Below the pieces are notes generated by a model. It was not told the origin of the DNA. It made no database searches and saw only the letters and a list, made by a program, of their open reading frames with translations. From Hungatella hathewayi WAL-18680 (lineage in GTDB: Bacteria > Bacillota > Clostridia > Lachnospirales > Lachnospiraceae): DNA of 64,000 nucleotides. Within the stretch, counting starts at the first letter, position 1; the number at the start of each line of letters is the position of its first letter. The stretch covers positions 2,376,839 through 2,440,838 of the forward strand of contig NZ_JH379027.1 in the NCBI RefSeq assembly GCF_000235505.1, written 5' to 3'. A program made the position numbers and the translations under genes. Shown in pieces: positions 35,675 to 45,659 of the stretch.

Positions 35675-38600
35675 ATGACCCAAAGTACTCTGAAAAAGAC
35701 CAGTGATGTATTGGATTACTGGTTTGCAATTGAATTTTTAGGTCAGGATTCTTTTGATTTAGGGACAGGTGCATCTGCCTGCCGACGAGAAATAAAAAAA
35801 CACAAGAGGGATTTGGAGAACAATAAAAAAAGTAACAGAAAACAAATCTTCGATTTTTTTGAACTTGATACGGCAAATGCTTTGTATGAGGAACTGAAAG
35901 CCGAAGCAGATGCATGTGGCATGCGTACATGGGGAAATATAACGGTTTATCTTGGAAAAGTGAAGCGGGAAAACTGCATCCTCAGTCTTGCCAAATATTT
36001 AAAAATAGAGGACTTAGAGAGACCGGAAAAAATTATGATGATATTGCTGTCCTCAGTTTTCAGTTGACGCCAACGGGGACTTATGTGGAACACACGTTGT
36101 CATTATCAACCATCTTATGGTCATTATCAAAATTGGAACTGGGCACTTCCGGCAGGCTTTCCGATGATCTATCGATAGAGGATTACAGGAATGACGTGGA
36201 AGGTTTGGAAAAGTTGTTTTTTAATGTTGGTGAAGGGACAAATCTGATGGCAGTGTCAGACTCTTTGGAGACAGATGTATCTGCCATGCCGGTCTTTACG
36301 GAACATGCGGTCAATACAACGAAATTGATAAGTATTTTACAAAAAATAAAGGAAGTCTACATAAATAAATATCTAACCATAGATACTGATATCCGGCAAA
36401 ATGCTTCCTGTATGGACTACTATGGAATAAAGGTTCAGCTCTTCAAAGATCATTTGTCAAAGGAACGATATGAAGATGATAACTATCTGGGATTAAGCCA
36501 TGATTATTATTCCAATGATTTAAAAATGATGAAGGATGCAGTAGATGGTGGAATGATTTCATCAAATGGCAATCTATGGAAGGAATTGGCGGCGTATATT
36601 GATGCTCCTGCCAGGGAACAGGAAGGCGGGGGGAATAGAAGAGATATCCTTCACCCCAAATCAAACAAAGAATTAGAACTTTTTTTACAGGAGGTTTTGA
36701 ATCTGAAACATGCTCCCATGGGAAAATGGCCTTCTAAATATATGCCGGCCTTCATGCAGCAAATGGCAGTGAATTTTGCAACGTCTGGGAAATCGTCCGG
36801 CGTATTCGGGGAATATGGAAGTATCTTTTCTGTGAATGGTCCTCCAGGTACAGGCAAAACCACATTGCTAAAAGAAATTGTTGCGGGAAATATTGTTGAG
36901 AAAGCAAAACTGCTTGCAAAATATGAGGAGCCTGATGAAGCATTTAAAAAACATAAATTCAAGCATGGGGATAAGGCAAATGGCGGATATTCGAAATTCC
37001 ATCCATCCTGGTATTCGTTTAAAAATGATAAAATCAATGATTATAGTGTGCTGGTAACTTCCTGCAATAATGGTGCGGTTGAAAATATTACGAAAGAATT
37101 GCCAATTGAAGCGAAAATCACGGATAATCTAAAAGCGTCTCTTTCTGACAGCGAGGAAGTGAAAGAACAGTTAAAAGAAATTGAGAATCTGTTTACGGTG
37201 AGCCAGGCTGTTTCAACGGAGATGTTGTATAAACAGCAAAGTGACAAGGCCGGTGAATATGGTGAAATCTATTTTAGCGGATATGCGAAACAGTTATTTG
37301 GAGAGGGTGCCTGGGGTCTGGCTGCCGTTCCTCTCGGCAAAAAATCAAATGTCAAACCATTTTACTATCAGGTTTTGAATCCTCTACATTGGGATTTCTA
37401 TCCGAATAATTCTGCGATAGAATCCAGAAAAGAGAAATACAAAATAGCAAGAAGACAATTCAAGGAGCAGTTGGAAAAGGTAGAGAAATTACAGGAAAAA
37501 CTAGCCGCGTATGGAGAGATTGCAGAAAAGAAAACGCGGACGGAACTTTTATCAGAAGAAGAAACGGCAAGAAATTGCCAGGAAATAGAGCGGTATCGCT
37601 CTCAAATAGTTGAGTGGAGTACCAGACTACAGGAGGAAGAAGGGCAGCTTGCGGCTTTGGCGCCCGAACTTAAAATGGCAGAAGCTGGTTATCAAAATCT
37701 GCGAGTGGAGTATGAGCAATGCAAAAAGGAGCAGGAAAATATCATTCAGCAGATAATTGATACGAAAAAAAATATACTGGAGACAGAAAAATCCATTGGC
37801 CGTATTTCACACTTTCTGAAAAATTCAAAATATCAGGCAGCAATGAGTCTGGTGGAGGAATATCGACTGCAGGAGAGACGTTATCAACAGGAGAAACAAC
37901 GCCTAAGTGAGCAGTTTCAGGCAGCAGAAAAGGCGTATATGCATGCGCGGTCGGAGCTTCAAGACACAGAAAAAAGATACAGGGAAAAAGAAGCCAATCT
38001 CAAACAGATGATTGCTATGAAATCGAAACTGGCTGCGAAAGTAGATAAGAGCCAGGAAAATTTGAAACACATACGACAAGAACTGGAAGCAGTAATGGAG
38101 CAGTATGAAAAAAAGATTGTTGAATTTCAGAAGAATGGGGACACCTATGGCGGACTTGTTTTGGATGATAAGTTTGTGGAGGATTTTCTTGCGGAAGATG
38201 AGGAAAAATCAACAAAAGCACAGCTTGGAAATCCGTGGACGACAGATGCTTATAATCGGGAGAGAGAAAAACTGTTATTTTACTCGTTGCAATTGACAAG
38301 GGAGTTTATTTTAAGCAGTAAATGCTGCCGTGAAAATTTTGTTCTGCTGGGCCAGTATTGGGGATTGGAATTGGGAGATGAGAAAGAGCGGATTTTATTC
38401 CATAAACAGGACAGAGAAGAGATGTGCGGAGCCCTCTATCAGACTTTATTTTTGCTGGTACCTGTCATATCGTCTACATTTGCCTCGGTGGGAACCCTGT
38501 TGAAAGATGTCAGGGAGCCGGGAATGATTGGCACATTAATTGTCGATGAGGCAGGACAGGCACAGCCGCAGATGGCGGTGGGATCATTATACCGTTCCCG

Positions 38601-40215
38601 GCGGGCCATCATCGTGGGAGACCCCAAGCAGGTGGAACCTGTGGTGACGGATGATTTGGAGCTTTTGAAAACAACCTATAAGGATGACTTATACCGCTGT
38701 TATAGAGATAAAACATTATCAGTACAAAAATGTGCCGATATCATGAATCCTTTTGGCACCTATCTTGACAATGGAACGGATTATCCTGACTGGGTCGGCT
38801 GCCCGCTTTTGGTACATAGAAGATGTATCAGTCCAATGTATGATATTTCAAATAAAATATCATATGGCGGAATTATGAAACAGCAGACAAAATTGCCGTC
38901 AGAAAAGGAGCAGCGGGACTTTGTATTTTCAAAGTCTCAATGGCTCAATGTGGTTGGCGATGAGAATGGGAACAGGGACCATTATGTGGTGCGTCAGGGG
39001 GAAGAAGTCTGCCAAATTTTGGAGCAGGCTTTTCAGAAATCAGAAAATCCCAACCTGTATATCATCAGTCCATTTACATCCGTCGTGCGTGGAATCAAGA
39101 AAGCCATTGGGAGTTATTGCAGCAGTCACAGGGAATCTTCCATGGCAAAGAATCATGATTTGGGTGATTGGATGGATACCAATATCGGTACGGTCCATAC
39201 ATTTCAGGGAAAAGAGGCAAATGAGGTCATTTTCTTACTGGGATGTGATAATAAAAAAGCCTCGGAAGGCGCCATCAAGTGGGTAAACAGCAATATTGTA
39301 AATGTTGCAGTCACCAGGGCGAAATACAGACTTTGTGTCATTGGAGACGGACAGGCCTGGCGTAAAAATCCTATAGTAGGTGAGATGAAGGCGTTAATCG
39401 ACACATTTGCACTCCGCTATATTGATGAAATACAAAAAGGGGACCTGAATGACAACGAAAAAGCAGCAAAGTATCAGGAGGCGGCAAAGCAGATTCCTTC
39501 CGCGACTTCTTTTTTAGCGGAGAGCGGTGTCGACGAGAATCAGGAACCTCAATACACGATAGAGACAGATGATTTTGTCAGTGATTTGCGAGAAGTGGAT
39601 TTTTTTGACGAAGATTTGAGCGATGAGCAGTTGAACATGCTGGGATTTCACTCATCACAGGAGTTTGGAAAACTGGAGCCGGATGTCAAGAAAAATCTCA
39701 CGATGGGGATAAAACTCTATGAACTTTTGGAACCGGTCTATCAAGTGGTAGAAGATTTGGATGCCTCCTGTTGCGGAATCCTATTTTGCAAAGCGCTGGA
39801 AATTCAGATGAGAAGAAATTTGGTAAATGGGTTGAAGGAAACATGTTCTAACTATGTTGTAAAATACAAGAATAAAGATGTAAAATTGAGTAATGTCAAT
39901 GATGACTATTTTATGTTGGGAAATATTCAGTATGTGATTAAAGGAAACATAATTCCAATTGGAAAAATATTTCAAAATCTAGGAGACCCATTGCATGGCA
40001 GCAAGTGGTGGAGCGTGTTTAGTAAAAAACTGCATGAATGTGCTGAAAAACGAAATAAATGCTGCCATGTGGAATTATTTGAATGGGAAGATATGGTGAA
40101 ACTGCTTCAACTGGTATTTGAGCGAAATGACAACCGGGATACCAAGAAAATAAATCTCGATGGTATTTTTTTTGAAAGTGAGGTTGGAAAGCAATTAGGC
40201 TCAGGTTCGTGTTGA
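35675..40215 (+). pseudogene. large SF1 helicase (Dna2/NAM7-like) split by a -1 frameshift
   Basis: Two overlapping frames make one protein. Codons from 35675 (AGGAGG upstream) give SDVLDYWFAIEFLGQDSFD.. and stop at 36067; the remaining ~1390 residues are in the next frame to 40215. The switch lies at the A6 run 36027-36032: adding one A joins ..LERPEK to NYDDIAVLSFQL. Walker A GPPGTGKTTLLKEIV is at 36838-36882, a coiled coil at about 37420-38110, TLIVDEAGQAQPQ near 38535, AIIVGDPKQVEPV near 38607, TVHTFQGKEANEVIF near 39190 and NVAVTRAKYRLCVIGD near 39300. The C-terminal 180 residues may be HEPN-like (KALEIQMRRN.., KRNKCCH). Such helicases often lie in defence islands. Sequencing error, slippage or true inactivation are all possible. 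Confidence 0.75.
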
Positions 40216-40232
40216 AAAGATTGTTTACTCTT

Positions 40233-41636
40233 TCACAATAAGAGACGCGGCAGCTGACCCATGACATCCGCTACGGTAATCGACTCCTTTTGCGTGGCAA
40301 TGGAGAGAATTTCAACAAGCAGTTCATAAAATTTAACAATATCCTCCCGCCCCAGCTCAGCCGTCTGGTATTTGAAATAGAAGTCAAGCCCACGGCCTTG
40401 CGGGGCCAGCATGACTGTCAAATAGAGTTTCTGGATATCGGCCCGGTTGGAAAACCACTGGGTGTTCAGCGGGATGTGCTTTAAAAATGGATTGGAGGAA
40501 GTAAGCGGGAGGGGCTGGCACGTGAGTGCCACCCCTTCATACGTGGTGAGCGGCGGCATGTGGAACGCATCGGCGAATTGCTGGTTGACGCATTCCATGT
40601 CATAATCAATGTGCCGGTAGATATTATGCTGATAATTCTGAATCTGCCTGACTCCGTCCAGAAACGTGGTATCCGGCGAAATCACGGTTCGGCAGGGATA
40701 GCAGTGGATGCGGCAGCCACCGCAGGTCCGGCTCTGCCTTGAAGTCCGCCGGGAGACATAGTTTCGGATGCTGACATCCGTCTCCCCGTCATTCAGAAAA
40801 GACAGCGCGGTCCGCATGGACATGAGGAGCAGATTGGTCAATGAGACAGAATGCTTCTTACAGTAAGCCTGCAGCCGGGCCGTATCCTTTGGCGGCAGAG
40901 TAAACCGCTCCATATCCCCATCCATAGGCTGTATCCTCCGCCCAGCCGCCCGCAGTCCGGGCTGTCCGAGACGAATACGGCTCTGTTCCAGCACCCCGCG
41001 TCCCTGAATATCCGTATAAACCGGTTGGCCGACACCTATCAGCCGCTCCCAAAAGGCCCGGTCCTTCTCCAGTCTCCTGGAATCCTGTTCCCGTTTTAAA
41101 TCCAATTGCAGTACCTTCTCATAACTTGCCGGCATTTCCGGGACCGGCGTCCCGTATAGATAATGGCAGTACAGTTCAAAGGTATCATTCATCAGAAACA
41201 GCAGCCCCAGAGAATCCATGATGCGGTGGTCAATACACAGATAGACCCCATTCCACCCGCCCGGAAGGGACACCATCACAAAACGCAGCAGCGGCGCGTC
41301 CGCCTGTTCAAATCCAAGAGTACTCCAGTAAGTCATCAGCGCTTTGATTTCCGCGTCGCTTTGATCCCTCAAATTCTCATAGGTAATCTCCGGAACACTT
41401 TCCGCCACAAGATACTGCCGCACCATTCCGTCCTCATCCATGGTCGTGAACTGAACCCGCAGACATTCCAGACGGCAGACCTCCTCTGCCAGACATTTTT
41501 TCAACAGAGAAAAATCCACAGGAGCATGGATGGAAACGCACACGCCAATCGTCAGCACCTGTGCGGTGCCAAATTCCACAAGGGCCTGCTGGAGCATACG
41601 CTGGGAAGCGGTGAGAGGGTAGAGCGTGTTGGACAT
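40233..41636 (-). CDS. free-standing condensation-domain (NRPS/acyltransferase-like) protein
   Basis: 467 residues, AAAGGTG upstream. The N-terminus YPLTASQRMLQQALVEFG matches condensation domains. The active-site motif HHxxxDG appears as DHRIMDSLG (His137, Asp141): the second His and the Asp are kept, the Gly is Ser. Later VSLTNLLLMSMRTALSFL, and ALTCQPLPLTSSNPF-type strands, complete the two CoA-transferase-like halves. TCGGCRIHCYPC is a Cys-rich insert. No adenylation or carrier domain is nearby, so it may be a stand-alone acyltransferase. It is convergent with the helicase, 18 nt apart. Confidence 0.8.
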   Translation of the reverse strand: MSNTLYPLTASQRMLQQALVEFGTAQVLTIGVCVSIHAPVDFSLLKKCLAEEVCRLECLRVQFTTMDEDGMVRQYLVAESVPEITYENLRDQSDAEIKALMTYWSTLGFEQADAPLLRFVMVSLPGGWNGVYLCIDHRIMDSLGLLFLMNDTFELYCHYLYGTPVPEMPASYEKVLQLDLKREQDSRRLEKDRAFWERLIGVGQPVYTDIQGRGVLEQSRIRLGQPGLRAAGRRIQPMDGDMERFTLPPKDTARLQAYCKKHSVSLTNLLLMSMRTALSFLNDGETDVSIRNYVSRRTSRQSRTCGGCRIHCYPCRTVISPDTTFLDGVRQIQNYQHNIYRHIDYDMECVNQQFADAFHMPPLTTYEGVALTCQPLPLTSSNPFLKHIPLNTQWFSNRADIQKLYLTVMLAPQGRGLDFYFKYQTAELGREDIVKFYELLVEILSIATQKESITVADVMGQLPRLLL

Positions 41637-41782
41637 AGTGGGATATCACCTTTCTTAGACAGTATCAGGTTACATTATATGTGTGGAAATGATGAGCGAT
41701 GACAGGGAATCTTTCCCTTGCATTCCAAACGCATTTATGAGAATATGGAGACAGAACCGTCAGACCGTATTGGGAGGTAACA

Positions 41783-43042
41783 ATGCTGCATAGGAAGAAA
41801 CAACTGCCCATTCCAAAAGATACCCTGATAATCATTGGAAATGGCTTCGATATCTGGCAGGGACTGGATACCGGTTATGATAAATTTCAGAAATTTTATC
41901 TCGCCCATCGCGACGAAATCATGAGAAAGCTGCACATCAGAAAGCATGTCTTTCGAGATGAGGATGGGCGGGAAACAGCCATCAGCGATGTGGAGCTGAT
42001 CTATGGTAATCCATTTGAACCCCAGCTGCTTGACAATGAGTTTTGGAGCACCTTCGAGGCGTCCCTGGACAAACTGGATTCCGAGCAGTTAAACATGTTT
42101 TTTGGCAAGGACAATAAGGGGCTTCGCGAAATGAATAAGAGTATTCGCAATGCCAGCCAGATTTTGAGGGAAGCGTTCTGCAGCTGGATTGCGACTATCG
42201 TGATCGATGAGAAGGACGCGGGCTACCGGTTTGGCGATAACTGTCTGTTCATCAATTTCAATTATACGGATACCCTGCAAAAGCGTTTCCAGGTGAAGGA
42301 TAGGAATGTATACCATATCCATGGGGAGGCGTCAGACAAAGACTCCATCATCTATGGACATTCCTCACATCCCCAAATGCCGGAGGACATATTATATCGA
42401 TTGGGGGGACGGTTCCGCGGTCTGTATTTCATAGATAGAATCCTGTATGAGACAGACAAACATGTGGCAGAAAATATTCAGAGTCTCTGCATGTTTTTAG
42501 CTCTGCACGCCGCCATGTCGGAGGAAATCAAAGAAGTTTATGTCCTGGGGCATTCGTTTGGACTGCCGGATCTTGAATACTTTACTTTTTTAGCCGAGGC
42601 GACGAAAGTCCATGACGAGGATGAGTCAGAGCGCAGGGATGAGTTTGAAAATGAGGGGGCAGCGGAGGATTTGGACTCCATGGATGAATTACATAACCGT
42701 TTGCAGTACACCATCAACCGTGTGGGATACCACATCGGTGAAGATGCGATTGATGACGAGCAGCGAAGAGCCATGGATAGAAGATACGCTCAGGAGCGGA
42801 TGGCAGAAAGCCAGGAGTTTCAACGATTATTTTATAAAATGATAAGCAAAGACGGCAAGAAACGGGCGGAGGAAGCGCCGCCGCAGATTCCACCCCGTAC
42901 GGAAGACGCCGCCTGGCATATATCCTACCACAGTGACAGGGATAAACAGTGGATGGAAGCGCTTATGAAGGAGCTTGGGTGCCAAAATGTAACAATATAT
43001 CCGACAATCGATGAATGTCTGAAGCCATTTAAGACATCCTGA
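41783..43042 (+). CDS. AbiH-family phage abortive-infection protein (second copy)
   Basis: 419 residues, GGGAGG upstream. It opens with DTLIIIGNGFDIWQGLDTGYDKFQKFY, the AbiH signature also seen in the gene at 5149. Later come CLFINFNYTDTLQKRF, VYHIHGEASDKDSIIYGHS and VYVLGHSFGLPDLEYF, in the same order. The two window copies are clearly diverged, so this is not a recent duplication. An acidic, variable insert (residues about 270-340) separates the last motif from the C-terminus. Its 3' end overlaps the convergent TetR gene by 14 nt. Confidence 0.82.
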   Translation: MLHRKKQLPIPKDTLIIIGNGFDIWQGLDTGYDKFQKFYLAHRDEIMRKLHIRKHVFRDEDGRETAISDVELIYGNPFEPQLLDNEFWSTFEASLDKLDSEQLNMFFGKDNKGLREMNKSIRNASQILREAFCSWIATIVIDEKDAGYRFGDNCLFINFNYTDTLQKRFQVKDRNVYHIHGEASDKDSIIYGHSSHPQMPEDILYRLGGRFRGLYFIDRILYETDKHVAENIQSLCMFLALHAAMSEEIKEVYVLGHSFGLPDLEYFTFLAEATKVHDEDESERRDEFENEGAAEDLDSMDELHNRLQYTINRVGYHIGEDAIDDEQRRAMDRRYAQERMAESQEFQRLFYKMISKDGKKRAEEAPPQIPPRTEDAAWHISYHSDRDKQWMEALMKELGCQNVTIYPTIDECLKPFKTS

Positions 43043-43559
43043 TCGAAGCAATGTGCAGAAATTCCTCCGCCATCGCCTCCGGCGTCTCCTTCATGCCGCT
43101 CTCCAGCCAGCAGACCATCATGTTATAGAACGCCCCGGCATAATAATACAGTTCGTACCTGGATATCGAATCCGCCGGCATATCGCCATAGCATTCGATT
43201 TCACAGTCCGTGATAATGTCCAGCAGGGCGGTGTTGACATTGGCATGGTGAAAGGCCAGAACAAGACTGGCGTGCTCTTGATAAAAACGGAATTTATACT
43301 CCATCATTTCCCTGCCGTGGTAATCCTCGATGCCCTTTGGCATCCCCTGGTGATACCGCTGCGCCATCCAGTCAATGCCATACTGGATAATATCCTCCAC
43401 CGAATGAAAATTCCGGTAGAAGGAAGCACGGGCCACCCCGGATTTTTCCACCAGCTCGGTGACGGTCACTTTGGACCAGTCCTTTTGCCCGGAAAATGAG
43501 ATCAGCGCGTAAAATAATTTTTCTTTCACCTGTTGATTGGCCAGTTTTCTCTTGTCCAT
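43029..43559 (-). CDS. TetR-family regulator
   Basis: 176 residues from ATG 43559; the frame continues upstream without a start signal. The N-terminal HTH is VKEKLFYALISFSGQKDWSKVTVTELVEKSGVARASFYRNFHSVEDII. The C-terminal helical domain would bind ligand. It is divergent from the EFR1 gene with 111 nt between starts, and a palindrome (43614-43630) lies there. It probably represses EFR1 and itself. The protein resembles the TetR at 53102 in size and HTH (FYRNFHS / FYRNFRS). Confidence 0.9.
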   Translation of the reverse strand: MDKRKLANQQVKEKLFYALISFSGQKDWSKVTVTELVEKSGVARASFYRNFHSVEDIIQYGIDWMAQRYHQGMPKGIEDYHGREMMEYKFRFYQEHASLVLAFHHANVNTALLDIITDCEIECYGDMPADSISRYELYYYAGAFYNMMVCWLESGMKETPEAMAEEFLHIASIRMS

Positions 43560-43613
43560 GATACAGTTCTCCTCGATTTGTCTCAGGTGTCGGGTTGACA
43601 TTGAGGCATAATG

Positions 43614-43630
43614 TGATACAATTCGTATCA
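43614..43630. promoter_or_regulatory. putative TetR operator between tetR and EFR1 genes
   Basis: TGATACAATTCGTATCA is an inverted repeat (TGATAC/GTATCA, 5-bp centre). A further half-site TGATAC lies at 43664-43669, just before the EFR1 start. ATTATACAAT next to the palindrome may be the -10 region. Confidence 0.65.
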
Positions 43631-43670
43631 TATTATACAATCTCAAATAAGTCAATAGGAGTGTGATACC

Positions 43671-44423
43671 ATGATCTTTTATTTTAGCGGTACTGGCAAC
43701 AGCCAGCTGGCGGCCGGACAGATAGCAGAACTTCTTCAGGAGGAACCGGTCTCCATTCACCCATACGGTAAGACGGGGAAACGTCTCTCTTACCACTCGG
43801 AGACGCCATGGGTCTTTGTGGCCCCCACCTATGCATGGCGGATGCCGAGAGTGGTGGAGCAGTGGATTCGGGAGACGGAATTTACCGGCAGCCAGGATGC
43901 TTATTTCGTGCTGACCTGCGGTGGAAGCTGTGGCAACGCCGCGGCCTACGCACAGAAGCTCTGTGAGAAAAAGAACCTGCATTTTTGCGGCCTTTCATCC
44001 GTCGTGATGCCTGAAAATTATACGGCCATGTTTCCGGTGCCGGACCAAGCGGAGTGCAAAGCAATCCTGGACCAGGCGGCCCCGCTTATCACAGCGTTTG
44101 CAAAAACAATTCAGGACAGAAAACCATTCCCCAGGCAGCCCATTTCCCTTCGGGATAACATCCAGAGCGGCCCGGTCAACCGGCTGTTCTACCCCTTGAT
44201 GGTACATGACAAAAAATTCACAATTACGGACAAATGCATTTCCTGTGGCAAATGTGCCAGAGTATGCCCTCTGGAAAACATTTCCATGCTAGACGGAAAG
44301 CCCCGATGGAACGGAAACTGCACCCACTGTATGGCCTGCATCTGCGGCTGTCCCACCGAAGCGATCGAGTATGGCACAAAATCAATAGGAAATAACAGAT
44401 ACTATATTATAATTGATAAATAA
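43671..44423 (+). CDS. EFR1-type flavodoxin/ferredoxin fusion, C-terminus altered by insertion
   Basis: 250 residues. An N-terminal flavodoxin-like domain (IFYFSGTGNSQLAAGQIA, APTYAWRMPRVVEQWI, LTCGGSCGNA) is fused to two 4Fe-4S clusters: CISCGKCARVCP and CTHCMACICGCP. It is a cytoplasmic electron carrier of the EFR1 family; partner unknown. The last residues, IGNNRYYIIIDK, are encoded within a 22-bp sequence that recurs at 45660. Reading from the second copy would give IGNNRYYIMEEENHSSGKQ and stop at 45718. The present C-terminus therefore seems to be a product of cassette insertion. A TetR operator lies upstream. Confidence 0.88.
   Translation: MIFYFSGTGNSQLAAGQIAELLQEEPVSIHPYGKTGKRLSYHSETPWVFVAPTYAWRMPRVVEQWIRETEFTGSQDAYFVLTCGGSCGNAAAYAQKLCEKKNLHFCGLSSVVMPENYTAMFPVPDQAECKAILDQAAPLITAFAKTIQDRKPFPRQPISLRDNIQSGPVNRLFYPLMVHDKKFTITDKCISCGKCARVCPLENISMLDGKPRWNGNCTHCMACICGCPTEAIEYGTKSIGNNRYYIIIDK
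44386..44407 (+). repeat. left 22-bp direct repeat of the ORF6N cassette
   Basis: TAGGAAATAACAGATACTAT plus AT, identical to 45660-45681. It lies in frame within the EFR1 gene and marks the left junction of the cassette. Confidence 0.85.
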
Positions 44424-44477
44424 AATACATATACTTATTAAGCGACAACAGCAACACAGAAAGTTGTGATTTGAACC

Positions 44478-44504
44478 GGGGCAGTCCAAACGATTGCCCT
44501 TTTT
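44478..44504 (+). terminator. intrinsic terminator inside the cassette
   Basis: GGGCAGTC pairs with GATTGCCC (one G-U) around CAAAC, followed by T5. It would end EFR1 transcription before the ORF6N gene. Confidence 0.75.
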
Positions 44505-44570
44505 CTTTTGGAGATTTATAATGCTAACAGAGTTGCAGCATGGTATAATGAGCTTGTCGAGGAAATGCGT

Positions 44571-44595
44571 TTGAGGTCGCAATTTGCGATTTCAA
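44571..44595. repeat. palindrome A upstream of the ORF6N gene
   Basis: Arms TTGAGGTCGCAA and TTGCGATTTCAA around a single T; 10 of 12 arm positions pair. It shares the CAATTTG core with palindromes B, C and D. Confidence 0.75.
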
Positions 44596-44604
44596 GTCAC
44601 CCCA

Positions 44605-44635
44605 TTTTTGAGATGCCAATTTGGCACCTCAAAAA
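44605..44635. repeat. palindrome B just before the ORF6N ribosome site
   Basis: Arms TTTTTGAGATGCCAA and TTGGCACCTCAAAAA around one T; 14 of 15 positions pair. It ends 4 nt before AAAGGAG. It differs from palindrome C at one base only. A repressor site or an RNA hairpin hiding the ribosome site are both possible. Confidence 0.8.
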
Positions 44636-44653
44636 CATAAAGGAGCGATATAG

Positions 44654-45628
44654 ATGGCAAAAATAGAAGAAGTTAATTTAATAAAATCGGAAGATGGCTT
44701 ATCCGTAGTGAGTGTTGAGGGCGTACAAGGTGACATAAAAAGTATGATTTATGTTGTGCGTAATCAGCAGGTTATGATAGATAGTGATTTAGCTTTGTTA
44801 TATCAGGTTGAAACAAGTGCATTAAATAGAGCGGTAAAAAGAAATATAAAGCGTTTCCCAGAAGATTTTCGCTTTCAGTTGACAGAAGAAGAATATGAAT
44901 TTTTGAGATGCCAATTTGGCATCTCAAAAACAGACATGAAAAATAGTACAGATGGGCGTGGTGGTAGGCGATATTTACCTTATGTTTTTACTGAACAGGG
45001 TATATCCATGCTTGCGAGTGTTCTTCGTAGTGAGGTTGCAGTAAATGTAAGTATTGGTATTATGAGAGCTTTTGTAGAGATGCGGCATTTTATTGCCAAT
45101 AACACCTTGCTCTTTGAACGTATCAGCTCTGTCGAATTGCAGCAGCTTCAGTACCAGAAACAGACCGATGAGAAGTTAGAGCAGATATTTGAGTACATAT
45201 CCGAGCATGAAGAATCCAGTCAAAAGATATTTTTTGACGGACAGATTTATGATGCGTTTAGTCTGATTATCAGTCTGATACAAAAAGCAGAAAAGGAAAT
45301 CACGTTAATCGACGGATATGTGGATGTGGGAACATTAAATCTACTCTCAAAAAAGAAAGCGGATGTGTCGGTAACAATCTACACGCAAAAACGCACCAAG
45401 CTGACGAAAACAGATGCAGAGAATTTTAATGCACAATATCCCACATTGAATGTGAAAGATACAAAGGCGTTCCATGACCGTTTCTTAATCATTGACCGAG
45501 CAACAGCCTATCATGTAGGAGCATCGCTAAAAGATGCAGGCAAAAAATGTTTTGGAATTAACCTCATTCAGGATGCAGGCATTATCAAAGACATATTGCA
45601 GCGGGTGGAACTGGAAACGGAGGAATGA
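44654..45628 (+). CDS. ORF6N-domain protein with PLD-like C-terminus
   Basis: 324 residues, AAAGGAG upstream. Residues about 28-115 are an ORF6N DNA-binding domain (VVRNQQVMIDSDLALLYQVETSALNRAVKRN, RFPEDFRFQLTEEEYEFL, GGRRYLPYVFTEQGISML), known from phages and mobile DNA. A helical linker follows (about 140-185). The C-terminal domain resembles the phospholipase D fold of non-specific nucleases: ITLIDGYVDVGTLNLL, VTIYTQKR, FHDRFLIIDRATAYHVGASLKDAGKK. HDRFLIID is a half HKD motif with Arg in place of Lys. Codons 83-93, encoding FLRCQFGISK, are palindrome C. A fold of this kind plus a DNA-binding domain could cut DNA, which would suit the apparent mobility. Confidence 0.85.
   Translation: MAKIEEVNLIKSEDGLSVVSVEGVQGDIKSMIYVVRNQQVMIDSDLALLYQVETSALNRAVKRNIKRFPEDFRFQLTEEEYEFLRCQFGISKTDMKNSTDGRGGRRYLPYVFTEQGISMLASVLRSEVAVNVSIGIMRAFVEMRHFIANNTLLFERISSVELQQLQYQKQTDEKLEQIFEYISEHEESSQKIFFDGQIYDAFSLIISLIQKAEKEITLIDGYVDVGTLNLLSKKKADVSVTIYTQKRTKLTKTDAENFNAQYPTLNVKDTKAFHDRFLIIDRATAYHVGASLKDAGKKCFGINLIQDAGIIKDILQRVELETEE
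44900..44930. repeat. palindrome C inside the ORF6N coding sequence
   Basis: Perfect 15-bp arms (TTTTTGAGATGCCAA / TTGGCATCTCAAAAA) around one T, in frame as FLRCQFGISK. It is nearly identical to non-coding palindrome B 264 bp upstream. Confidence 0.9.
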
Positions 45629-45629
45629 T

Positions 45630-45656
45630 TTTAAGGTCCCAATTTGCGACCTTAAA
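45630..45656. repeat. palindrome D after the ORF6N gene
   Basis: Arms TTTAAGGTCCCAA and TTGCGACCTTAAA around one T; 12 of 13 pair. It starts immediately after the ORF6N stop codon and ends 3 nt before the right 22-bp direct repeat; as RNA it could act as a terminator stem, though no T run follows. Confidence 0.75.
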
Positions 45657-45659
45657 CAT

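Noticed and set aside
36020-36040. Programmed -1 frameshifting at the helicase A6 run
   Set aside because: No classic X-XXY-YYZ heptamer fits the reading frame and no downstream structure is evident; mutation or sequencing error is simpler, though not excluded.
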